From positions 2,846,361 through 2,910,360 of the forward strand of contig NC_091097.1 in the NCBI RefSeq assembly GCF_024713975.1: a DNA stretch of 64,000 nt, read 5' to 3'. The translations under genes were made by a program, and so were the position numbers. The DNA is from Paralichthys olivaceus (Eukaryota > Chordata > Actinopteri > Pleuronectiformes > Paralichthyidae). The notes under the pieces were generated by a model. That model ran no database searches. It was given only the letters and a program-made list of their open reading frames with translations, and had not been told where the DNA came from. Of this stretch, positions 51,501 to 60,187 are shown piece by piece; positions within the stretch are counted from its first letter, which is position 1; each line of letters begins with the position of its first letter.

Positions 51501-54500
51501 TAACTGGCGAGTTATACTTCAGACGTAATAAAACAACAGAAAAAACATAACATGCCTCCAAACTGCTCATGTGGTGTCATCCAAGTGTCAGCAAGCCCTG
51601 ACATGTGTGTTTTGTGGACTCATACACCTCACCCACCCCTCAGTCAGCATAGTGGTGAGTAAATGATGAGTGAATTTTCATTTTCGGTAAACTGTAAGTG
51701 AGCGTAGATTGTGTTCTTGAATAAGAACAAATCCCAGGTAAGAAAACTTTGGTGAATGTTAGAATCTCAAAAAGTGGATTTCAAGAAGAGATTTCTTGGA
51801 ACAGTTGGTGAATGAGGCCCATTGTTAATACAAGTACATCAATTTAGAATGGTAAAGAAATAGTAACGCCATTAGTGTTAAGGTTGGTAAAAGTTAATCC
51901 ACACCTTCCAGCCAATCAGAGTCCAGACTATTCAGCAGTCACAACATATCATTTGGTAATTTGCAGTAAATGGGCTTGAGATCATTGCCCTTTAAATTTA
52001 CCTTTGACAGAAGTCTGTTGCCATCATTGTCAAGAATGAAAACAGCTTTCACTGTGTAGAGGGAAGGTTCCTGCAATAATACAAGACAGAACATCTTAAA
52101 TATTTCAGCTTTGCTGAGTCACTTCAGGCAGATATGTAGGACATAATGCCACAGTCAGCCAGTCCTCCCACACCTGGTCACAGTGTTGTTTCAACCTATA
52201 TTGTCAAGATAAACACTGATACACCAGCTACACCCTGCTTTGCAATCACTCTGGGCCACACAACAAACAACCCGCTGACCAGTCCAACCAGTTTATACAC
52301 TTAACACCAGGCTACATTCACAGTTTCTTCCATTTTGGAATGCTTCTAGGATTTAGTTCAGGCTGGGTTCATATTTCCTTGCGAAGTGTTTTCAGACCCG
52401 GGACAAAGTTCTGTTATGCACTGACTAGCATAGATTCACAGTCAGAGTGTATCACAGAACTTAGTCCAGGAACTTACTACATCCAGAATCCAATATTACC
52501 ACAGTAGTTTTAGTTACATAAACTGAACTTGAAGGGAAGATGAACTTTAGAGCTTTGTTTAAGAAAGTCAGTCATGAAAATGTATTTATTAATGGTGATC
52601 ATAACCACATGTCTAGAGGTACATTCAATTCCATTGTCTGTCATCCTTCAGGTTGTCTTAAGACTGGTGCGTTGCTGATGTATCAGAAGACTAGTCAGCT
52701 GTTATACTTTTTTTATTAAAAGCTACCATTTTAAAGGTGGGAAATATGAATATTACTACAATTCCAGGACAACTGACAAAGTATATGTGCTGATGAAGCT
52801 CTTGCAATATAATACATCTTCAGAAAGGCTAAACAATGAAATTAAATGAAAATATTCAAAAAAAGATTGCTTTGCAAAGGTTTGCCTAGGAAATGCATTA
52901 CAATTTACTGTCTTGGGTTTTATTTAAAGAATCACTTCCTCTGTAGCAATTATTCTTCAAAGTAAAAGCACAATGTTTGTTTTGTTCTTGTAATAGTTTA
53001 TAAAGAACTAAATTATAGAGCTTTAATTTTGAAAACTTGAGAAATATGTTCTGAAGATTGTATCGATTGCTTAACAGACCTTTGAACTAGCCGACATGCA
53101 ATGTATGAAAAAATAACAGCAGTCAAGTCAAACATTCCAACTTGTACAAGCCACACACATGAACATTAATGAAACAAATTCAGCTTCATTTCATGAAACA
53201 CATTCAAAATGTCATCAGTGCAGAAGGTTGATCATGGGAGCACAACAACTTCACTGCAGATAAACCAGGTAGGATGAACACAAAGTCTATAAAAAGCTCT
53301 GCACACAAACAGCCCATTCCAAAAAGGCAGGTTTAGAACAGGCTCTGCACTAGTTTAGGAAAACAAGTCAAGTTAGTCCTTCAAGCTAAACAGCTGGCTG
53401 TACCAGTTGCAGGAACATAGTGGATTATAGTGGAGTAATTTACCCCCGACAGCAGTGTGACAGTGTGGAGCGCACACTGTGCAGCAACTTCAACAAAAAC
53501 AAGAAAAAATAATGAGAGAGAAAGAATAAATGCTCTACTTGAACAATTTCTGTCAGCTGAGGGGTAAACAAGTGATAATTCAAACCTTCACCTTTGAAGG
53601 GGCAGATGAACAATTTTAACTTGTGCTCTTATGAGATGGGGCCTGCATCCCATAACTTTTTCTATTTGTTAAACAGAATTTAAATGAAGTGTCAGTCAGG
53701 TCAGATATTTCCCTCTAACTGCTTTGTATATTAGAAAACTAGTTTCTAGTTTTGTGAGAATGAGAGTTTGTGTGATGCAACCTGTTAAATTTATGACACA
53801 TTCATTCCCACTTTGTAAACATATGAACAAGACAAAGATGAAACTTCTTTTTTTTTTTTTAAACTGCCGGCACAACCATCTGCTGATCCAGGGGTAGCAG
53901 CTCTGTACATTAGATGACAGATGATGACAAACACACCATGGGCATATACAGTTTAACAGCAAATATACAAACTTAATGTCTATTGTAAAGGGAGAGGGCT
54001 TATTCGACTCAGTATTGTAAGTGACTCTGCATCAACATGACAGCTAATTTCCAAAACTGTCTGTTTGGTTAAAACATAATGACAGATTTTGTCTGATGTG
54101 CGTGTTTAAATAGGTCATGGATTCAGACTAAACCAGAAGACTGGTTTAGCAGTCTGGAGTCTGTTCCCTGAAAAAAAAAAAATACATAAAAGACTGCAGC
54201 CTCATGCAATTTGGCCTTTGCTATATTTCTAGACTGCTATTTTCATTTACTTTTTCCTTTTTACCACATTATGGGCATGATACACTGTACATACAAGACG
54301 TTCTAGCCATTTAGATGGTTTAATAATACAGAATTACTGGCAGTGACCGATTTATGGGAAAAATCAGGGAGAGGCAGTATTCTTTCAGAGCAAATATGGC
54401 ACAGCAAAACATCTTAAAGGACAACTTAGTGAGATTTAAGGGCCTTTTAGGTGACTTTTGTAACCTAGATACAGAGCCAGGCTAACTGCCTCCCCCTTTT

Positions 54501-54925
54501 CCAGTTTTCCTAAGCTAGCTGTCGTCTTATATTGGTTGAAGATTAGACACTTGTGTCAATCTTCTCTTCCACCTGGGAAACAAAAGTCATTGCTCATGTG
54601 GACTACATGTGATATGAAGCTGAACCTTGTAAAACGAAGTTGGTTTTGATCTGAATCAATTATCTTACTATTTGGTATCAAAGTAAAAGGGCTCATTATG
54701 CACAATGCAGCTCCTTCAACAGTGTTATATTATTATTCAGCAAAAGTACTGATTGACTTGTACCGCTGACACCTGCTCTTGTGATAAACCTAGTGAACAC
54801 TAACTGAACTGCTGTGAACTGTTGAGTATTAAACAATTGTGTGAGGGTATTAAAATAAACTGTTAAGTAAATCAGAGATGTGCTCCTATATTTAATTTTT
54901 TGTTAAAAAATGTTTTTTTTATAAA

Positions 54926-54962
<37 letters not shown>

Positions 54963-55240
54963 GTGCCCTTTTTCTCACTTGAGCCCCTGCCCCCCAAAAC
55001 GTCTGTGCACGTCCCTGCTCGTGTGTGTACCTTCACACTGTCGTTATCAGTGCGCTTGCTTAGGTAAAGGATCCGAATACTTAATGCACTCAAGGAAAAA
55101 GCAATGAATGAATTCTTCAAGTTAAGTCATGTATTCAAAAATGAAAGAATGACATGGAAATACAAACAAGACAAGGCTGAGAGACGTGCTGCATACATGG
55201 TGCGCAAGGCAAATATGAGAGAGAGAGAGAGAGAGAGAGT

Positions 55241-55289
<49 letters not shown>

Positions 55290-56086
55290 TGGTGGACGTG
55301 GCACGTACTCTGCTCTACACGTCAACCGATCTGTGCACACACATGCTCGACACAAGCAGACATTTAAACACCCAGACCCGCTTTATCCACACGCACGCGC
55401 ACACGCACGATCGTGTCTCCTCACTGGTGTCTGTCTACAAGTGATCCCTGCAAGATCTGGAGCTTTGGCTTATGTCCTGTCCAGTTGAGCTCTGCACGGG
55501 ATTCTCTCTCTCTCTCAGTGCGTGTGTGTGTGCGTGTGTGTGTGTGTGCGTGGATAAGTGTGTAACAGCTGTGCCAGTTACCCACTTGTGGCAGCCAGTC
55601 TATTGTAATGGAGTTAACTTAACACCCTAATAAGTTGTCGCAGTGTAACCAGCACAGACAACCTGGACTATTTTTACACTCTCAGAATGAAATCAAACTG
55701 TGTGCGTGTGTGCGTGCGTGCGTGCGTGTGATCACATCAGGCCTGTGCGTCCACAGTGAGACGGGCCACACTGAGGACCACCCTCCCATGAACGATGAGG
55801 AGAAATAAAACCTCCTGTATACAAACAACCTGCAGCTGAGCAGCTGAGCCCCCCCCCCCCCCCCCCCTCTTTTCCTCCGGTGTGTTGCTCACCACCGAAA
55901 CTGCCACGATGCAACAAATGTCCCGCACGCTCACGCAAACACTTCACATGTACACGCATAGACACAACACTATCAGCCGACATGACGCCCCTCCGCCCCG
56001 GCAGAGCTTGAAGCTCCCCCGGGGCTCGGAGGGGAGAGGAGAGGAAGGAGAGGAGAGGAGAGGCTCACCAGAGACGAGGACTCCAT
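42685..56086 (-). CDS. copz2: coatomer subunit zeta-2 (COPI coat)
   Basis: The product is the small zeta subunit of the COPI coat. It pairs with gamma-COP in the adaptor-like subcomplex that drives retrograde Golgi-to-ER transport. Nine coding exons on the minus strand, all with GT-AG introns: 56086-56069, 52070-52002, 51038-50954, 50004-49913, 48963-48908, 47666-47589, 47380-47329, 46405-46367 and 42732-42685. Total 537 nt, 178 residues. Landmarks of the longin-like fold: [17 protein letters not shown] (7-23), [17 protein letters not shown] (30-46), GMTIVYK (65-71), [10 protein letters not shown] (73-82), [17 protein letters not shown] (86-102), [20 protein letters not shown] (126-145), and an end at WSILK. 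The length equals zeta-1. [14 protein letters not shown] and the [13 protein letters not shown] stretch favour zeta-2, and mir-152 in intron 1 supports this. The start at 56086 has a strong GGCGGCG-ATG-G context. The frame stays open upstream, so a longer N-terminus as in mammals is possible. Confidence 0.93.
43248..43262 (+). promoter_or_regulatory. CTCF-like site
   Basis: ACACTAGAGGGCAGA in copz2 intron 8. Motif match only. Confidence 0.3.
43938..43952 (+). promoter_or_regulatory. CTCF-like site
   Basis: CAGCAGGGGGCGCTT is a near-perfect CTCF core, in copz2 intron 8. Motif match only. Confidence 0.45.
45468..45510. repeat. (CA)n microsatellite
   Basis: CA run in copz2 intron 8. Confidence 0.95.
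45826..45953. repeat. long imperfect fold-back repeat
   Basis: The left arm begins ATTCGTGCGCACACACAAGC and continues CTCTCGCCCAAGGG (45826-45858). The right arm runs CCCTTGGGCGAGAG (from 45902) to GTGTGTGCGCACGAAT (45938-45953), the reverse complement with a few insertions. The loop is about 42 bases. It is GC-richer than its surroundings and related to the fold-back at 8421-8550, so it is more likely a transposon remnant than an RNA gene. Confidence 0.7.
46074..46090 (+). repeat. short TTAGGG run
   Basis: About three units of TTAGGG within copz2 intron 8. Confidence 0.6.
46150..46232 (-). mobile_element. non-autonomous DNA transposon end
   Basis: TTTTGTGGACTCAAACATTT, CCACCCTCCATTGGCAGAAT and GGTGAGTAGATAATGACTGA correspond to the right part of the element at 51353-51695. 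The same interior words occur there as TTTGTGGACTCATACACCTC and GGTGAGTAAATGATGAGTGA. Confidence 0.5.
46786..46802 (-). promoter_or_regulatory. CTCF-like site
   Basis: TAGCACCACCTGTTGGT reads ACCAACAGGTGGTGCTA on the minus strand, a good CTCF core match. It lies in copz2 intron 7. Confidence 0.35.
47787..47925 (-). mobile_element. relic of a common fish non-autonomous element
   Basis: CAGTTAGACATTTTGGGCAC, CTCATGTCTGCACTTTAAG, TAGTTTAGCATAAACACCAG and AAACAGCCTG occur in the order I recall from a widespread percomorph repeat. The copy at 54440-54575 carries the complementary sequence (CAGGCTAACTGC...TCCAGTTTTCCTAAGCTAGC) in the opposite orientation. Confidence 0.45.
49244..49591. mobile_element. 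MITE-type DNA transposon, about 350 bp
   Basis: The left end is TTAAGGTCCAGTGTGTCAGA, and the right end read backwards is TTAAAGGTACAGTCTTTAGA, so they are decayed terminal inverted repeats with TTAA-like flanks. The inside (AGGGATCTATTGGCAGAAAT, ACGGAGGCCGCCATGTTTT, GTCCAGACTGGACAAACTAA, GTGTTCAGCTGCAACATGC) matches my memory of a very common percomorph repeat. It lies in copz2 intron 4. Confidence 0.65.
51353..51695 (+). mobile_element. MITE-type DNA transposon with about 45-bp terminal inverted repeats
   Basis: The left end has GGGATAGTTCACCAAAAATT then TTAATTCACTCATTATCTAC. The right end read backwards has ACAGTTTACCGAAAATGAAA then ATTCACTCATCATTTACTCA. There is no transposase and the element is about 340 bp. 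It lies in copz2 intron 2. Relatives are at 8369 and 46150. Confidence 0.65.
52397..52470 (-). ncRNA. mir152: microRNA mir-152 precursor
   Basis: The hairpin lies in copz2 intron 1, on the same strand as the host gene. The 3p arm (52424-52403) begins TCAGTGCATAACAGAACTTT, carrying the miR-148/152 seed CAGTGCA. The 5p arm (52462-52440) is AAGTTCTGTGATACACTCTG plus ACT. AAGTTCTGT pairs with ACAGAACTT, and the arms continue to pair up to a loop of about 15 bases (52425-52439); the base of the stem pairs CCTGGAC with GTCCCGGG. Location in COPZ2 intron 1 is the ancestral vertebrate position of mir-152, which is probably processed from the host pre-mRNA. Known targets of the family include DNMT1. 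Position 10 of the 3p arm is A where I remember G. Confidence 0.92.
52471..54439. other. copz2 intron 1, no further feature seen
   Basis: No other hairpin or exon recognised. An inferred promoter for mir-152 could lie here but no TATA or CpG-rich stretch stands out. Confidence 0.35.
54440..54575 (+). mobile_element. relic of a common fish non-autonomous element
   Basis: CAGAGCCAGGCTAACTGCCT, CCCCCTTTTCCAGTTTTCCT, AAGCTAGCTGTCGTCTTATA and TCAATCTTCTC follow the order I recall from a widespread repeat. This is the opposite orientation to the copy at 47787-47925. Confidence 0.45.
54930..54959. repeat. (TA)n microsatellite
   Basis: Fifteen TA units in copz2 intron 1. Confidence 0.9.
55217..55288. 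repeat. (GA)n microsatellite
   Basis: GA run with few interruptions. Confidence 0.95.
55849..55867. repeat. poly(C) run, 19 bases
   Basis: An uninterrupted run of 19 C just inside copz2 intron 1, about 0.2 kb from exon 1. Confidence 0.95.
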
Positions 56087-56270
56087 CGCCGCCGCCGCTG
56101 CTCGCTGTGTTGACGTGGAAGCTCTGACTGTCACTCCGAGATCTCTGCTGCCCGCGCTCCCGCTGCCACAGCAGCCAACCGGAGAGCAGCACGGGACGGA
56201 GCGTACAGCCGAGCGCGCTCCCGACACTCTTCCTCCTCCTCCTCCTCCTCCTCTAGCTCTTTGGCCTTTC
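55985..56270 (-). promoter_or_regulatory. GC/CpG-rich region at copz2 exon 1
   Basis: CpG-dense sequence around and upstream of the copz2 start codon, including GCCGCCGCCGCTGC and a CTC triplet array (about 56229-56253). No TATA box is visible. This is consistent with a CpG-island promoter. The start site is not located. Confidence 0.5.
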
Positions 56271-56430
56271 ACAATAAAACTCACTGCTTCTTCAGAGGCG
56301 ACATGGTGTTCGAGCAGTGGCGGCTGGTGATTCGACATCACAACACACAGTATGCCAGTCCTGTAGCCTTCATCGAGCTGCTGAGCAATGATCAGCCTGC
56401 CAAAGAAATGTAGCCTCATGGTGTTGTCAA

Positions 56431-57269
56431 AGGCCCAATCCCATTTCTGTCCCAATGCCTGTTGGGATGAAGGGGTAGGGCCAAGTGTTAAGGCTTTATA
56501 GCCCTATTTTGCTGACCCTCACTTCAAACCAAGGGGTAAGGAAATACATCAAAATGCTTTGCAAATCACCGGCAAGCTGGGAGAGAGACCCACAAATGTA
56601 GTATTTTCTCCATTAATAAGGATTTAAAGAATTATGATAATGATTGTAATATCTTAGTTTAATCCCACTTAGTAGGGGAAGATTTCAACCACTTCTGTCA
56701 CAGTTCATCTCTGCCTCACCACTCTGCACTGGCCTGCTTCAATCTGCCAATCAGACACACCCCTCTCATCAAGCCAACTCCACTCACCGGTGCTCTCTGC
56801 TCTGGCTGCATTTAAGCCCCAGCTCCACTCTCACTCATTGCCAGATTGTTCTCGATGCTTGCACCAGACTCTCCAGCGTTTCTCTGCCTGATCTCCCGGT
56901 TTCGACCCTGCTTGTCTCCGACCATCCTGCCTGACCGATCTCCTGGTAATCAACTCGGCCTTCCGTCCCCGACCACGATCCTCGCCTGTCCCTTTCTGGA
57001 TTCTGCCCGTCTGCTCCCTTGGTTATCCGGTGATTACCTGATTCAGCTCTGCATAGAGAGCGTCACTCTCGTCTCCTCTGTGGCATCCTGCAGTTCTGTG
57101 GCTCTGACTATAAAGTTTGTTACCAATGATACCCGCATGTCTTTGTGCTGCTATTGGGTCCAAACCACACCCTTTACAACTTCCCCTTGTTACTCTATTT
57201 CAAGGGGCAAGGTAACCCTTAAAAACAAGGGGTAGAGGTAGGGAGAAGGGATGAAATGGGATTGGGCCT
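56431..57269. mobile_element. short TIR transposon interrupted by a solo LTR
   Basis: The left end AGGCCCAATCCCATTTC (56431-56447) and right end GAAATGGGATTGGGCCT (57253-57269) are exact reverse complements. Both inner edges carry AAGGGGTA-type words. Without the LTR and one target copy the element is about 350 bp, without transposase. Flanking bases do not show a clear target duplication, so the superfamily is unknown. Confidence 0.7.
56696..57178 (+). mobile_element. solo LTR (nested)
   Basis: It starts TGTCACAGTTCATC and ends CACCCTTTACA. It is flanked by the 5-bp duplication ACTTC at 56691-56695 and 57179-57183. It contains a TATA-like CATTTAAGCC (about 56809) and ends with the CTGCTATTGGGTCC motif that resembles fish Gypsy LTR ends. 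Its length of 483 bp is close to the 472-bp solo LTR at 10284, but the sequences clearly differ. The 129-codon frame inside is not a gene. Confidence 0.8.
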
Positions 57270-57398
57270 AAATGACTGGGGCAACTTTCATGTCGTTTTT
57301 CAGAGAGGTGTTTTAGGTCTTGCACCCCCATCGTTGTCAGCAGTACCTGCGTGCCAACACTTCTAAATGGGTAACAGGGGAAGCAATACATTACTGAC

Positions 57399-58200
57399 AC
57401 TGCATCCAGTTAGTCAACTCTGTCTCTGAGGTAGACACTGTCTCAGCATTTAAAGTAAAACTAAAAACCTTCCTCTTTGACAAAGCCTATAGTTAGGGCT
57501 GGATCAGGTGAGTCCTGAACCATCCCTTAGTTGTGCTGCTATAGGTTTAGACTGCTGGGGGAATGCCCATCATGCACTGAGCACTTCTTCACTTCCCTCT
57601 GTCTCTCTGCCCCCTCACACCTGTTTATTTATTTATTTATTAGTTTTAACATGTCATCATGTCAAAGTGTCACTTTGTCCTCCCATAGTCCCTCTGGCTC
57701 TTCTCTCTCTCTCGTTTCAGATAACTCCGGCACCGGGACTACAGGACCACAATGACCACCATCACCATTGTCTGCATTTATTACAAGAACTCAGCAATTC
57801 ATTAATATATCTAGTCATGTTGTAGATCTATACATTGTTATTGTTATGGTTAGCCTTGATTTTGATGGTGCCAAATTGTTACCGGTCTCTCTCTCTCCAC
57901 CTCATCTCTCTTCTCTCCCCCGCTTTCCACCCATCTCTCCTTTCCTCCCCCCTTACTTTTCTTTCCTCACCCCAACCGGTCGAGGCAGATGACCGCCCAC
58001 ATTGAGCCTGGTTCTGCCAGAGGTTTCTCCCTGTTAATGAGGGAGTTTTTCCTCTCCACAGTCGCCTGTGTTTGCTCATTGTGGGAACTGTTGGGTTTCT
58101 CTATGTTAATATTGTTTTAAGGTCTTGACCTTTAAATGTAAAGTGCCTTGAGATAATGTAAATTATGAATTGGCGCTATATAAATAAAATTGAATTGATT
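57399..58200 (+). mobile_element. 5'-truncated LINE 3' end
   Basis: It opens with the last codons of a LINE polymerase, VSAFKVKLKTFLFDKAYS, followed by a TAG at about 57495. A typical fish LINE 3' UTR follows: GTCGAGGCAGATGACCGCC, GAGCCTGGTTCTGCCAGAGG, TTTCTCCCTGTTAATGAGGG, then the tail TTGGCGCTATATAAATAAAA and TTGAATTG. It most resembles L2/Maui-type tails. The minus-strand fragment at 1668-1745 is the same family. Confidence 0.75.
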
Positions 58201-60040
58201 TCTGAGCTCGTTTCTTGATAACTTGCTGTCTGCTCAATCTTTAAATCGGCCCAGTCCAGGTCAAGCTGCTTTATCCTCTTTTTCTCATGAAAGGGTGCTT
58301 TTGTAAATAAATTAACGGATTTACAGCAGTTCCACCTGAAGTTGCTGATACTTTGCTGGTCAGCTAGCAGTGGAAGTAACTCAGTGATGGTGGATTTACC
58401 TGAGATGGTGTCAAGGGTTGACCAATCAAATTAGATTGAAAAAAAAAAAAAAGTTAATCAATACCAATTCACTCTAAATAAAAGTGGAAGTGGCTGGGGT
58501 CAAAATCCAATGGAAAATCTGTAACAACCAATTAAAGAGCAGCCTCAGGTCCTGTGGTTGCCAAAATGCTCTTGTTTGGCCGGCACCCCACACCAGCAGG
58601 TATATGTATTAGACAGAAATTAACAAAATAAAATTTTATAAAAGAGAATAGTTTATGTTCAGTCTACCAGGATGTGGTTGGCTGTAGGATAACTGTCAGG
58701 AGTCAGTCAGGTGTTGGATTAATGCCTACATGATCACCGATCTACAAATACTGAGTTTGCCATCTTTATCATGATATCTTAATGGTGTAGCTGTGGAACC
58801 ATATGGAAAGAAAGATTGGTTACAATCCTGTCCAGAGCCATGTTCTCCCCTCTAACCTGTTTTTCTTTTTCTTTAGGCAAAAGGATGTCTCCAGACCTTT
58901 TCCTGTTTCTCCACTGTGTCTGAGATTCTGCAGATAGTCCTAAGTGATCCAGTCATAAGTGGACAACCCTAATGACATGTGTGAATGCACCCCAGGGCAT
59001 CCTCAATGGCTCTTGAGATCTGATCACTTACATCAACTTTTGAGGTGGTCTGAGACATGTTGCCACATCCTGTTAGAGGTGTGAACATAGCATATCCTGA
59101 TATCTGAGTATGAGTAAAGTTGCAAAGCAATTTCTTATAATGCAACTTGACAGAAGTTTTCATTTTCCCAATTCCTTCTCACCTGACAACCACAGAACCT
59201 TGATGTTCCAATTCCAGGTAGCAACAGCTTTCTCTTGAAACATTTGAAGCCTGAACCTTGATGACATTATCATGGGTTATTTTATTATATTTTGTATTTT
59301 CTCAGACTAGATGAGGAGCCACAAAATACATTATTCGACTGTTATTAATAACTATTCTGCACAAAACCAGTCAGCTCAACTCTGTTTGAAAAAACTAAAT
59401 CAGTAGAATTTAGATCACTATTAAATAAAAAGAGAAAATTACTGATTGTTGTAAGTATCATTCTTTTTAAAATCAATGACCCAAGGTCTTCTTACTTTAG
59501 CCAACTCATTAAAAAAGTCATCACGGAGCCTAATGAACATCAGTAAATGTTCATTAGGCTCAGTTCAGATCAGTTCACAGAGAAGGATGTTTATTATTAA
59601 TTTTAGCCACAGGTTTGTTTCCGACCCGGCCTTTTGCTGCTCTCCCCTTTCAGGAATCTTTCCAATCAATGTAGTGCCCGAATGCAACCTAAACTACTAC
59701 TACTAATAATATTAATAATAATGAAAACACCCTTCTCTGTGAAATCATTGTTTTGAAGTTCATTAGGTGCCATGATTACCTTTTTAATTTGTTGGCTGAA
59801 AATAAACGTCTCAGCGAGAAAAGAAAAGAGAAAAAGGGAAACTGTGTACATTTGGATCGTTCCTTTTTTACTGTCTCTCAGTCTCTCAGTGGGGTCTTAA
59901 TATATTCTTTGTGTTCACATAGAAGTCCTGTGACACTGGGGGGATTGTTTGTCCTCCTGCAGTTTTGGATGAGACCATAAAGAATCCCTCAGTTTGTAAT
60001 GACGTGATGTTTTAAACTTAGAATCCTCCAACAGAGTCAA
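58201..60040. other. intergenic upstream of praf2, no gene seen
   Basis: No exon recognised. It includes the 15-bp hairpin at 59526-59561. Confidence 0.4.
59526..59561. repeat. 15-bp perfect inverted repeat
   Basis: GAGCCTAATGAACAT and ATGTTCATTAGGCTC flank a CAGTAA loop. Confidence 0.85.
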
Positions 60041-60049
60041 GAAGACTGA

Positions 60050-60187
60050 ATGAATCGCTCCTCCCCGCGCCCCGCCCCCCTCCCGAGTTACTGTTCGGGT
60101 GACGTCCACACCCTCCGCACAACGCGACCCCGCCCCCTTTCCCGCGTTGCATCCTGGGAAGCCCAGTTTATTTATCCCGGGGTAAAA
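60050..60187 (+). promoter_or_regulatory. praf2 GC-rich promoter and 5' UTR
   Basis: Two Sp1-type boxes (CCCCGCGCCCCGCCCCCC near 60063-60080, and CCCCGCCCCCTTTCCCGC near 60129), a CRE half site GGGTGACGTCC (about 60097-60107) and GCATCCTGGGAAGCCCAG (about 60148) lie within 140 bases of the ATG. No TATA box was recognised. This is typical of a broadly expressed gene. The start site is not placed. Confidence 0.5.

Noticed and set aside
42685..56086. Assignment as copz1 instead of copz2
   Set aside because: Length alone fits zeta-1, but [27 protein letters not shown] and the intronic mir-152 point to zeta-2.
56846..57235. 129-codon open frame on the plus strand
   Set aside because: It sits almost entirely in the nested solo LTR at 56696-57178.
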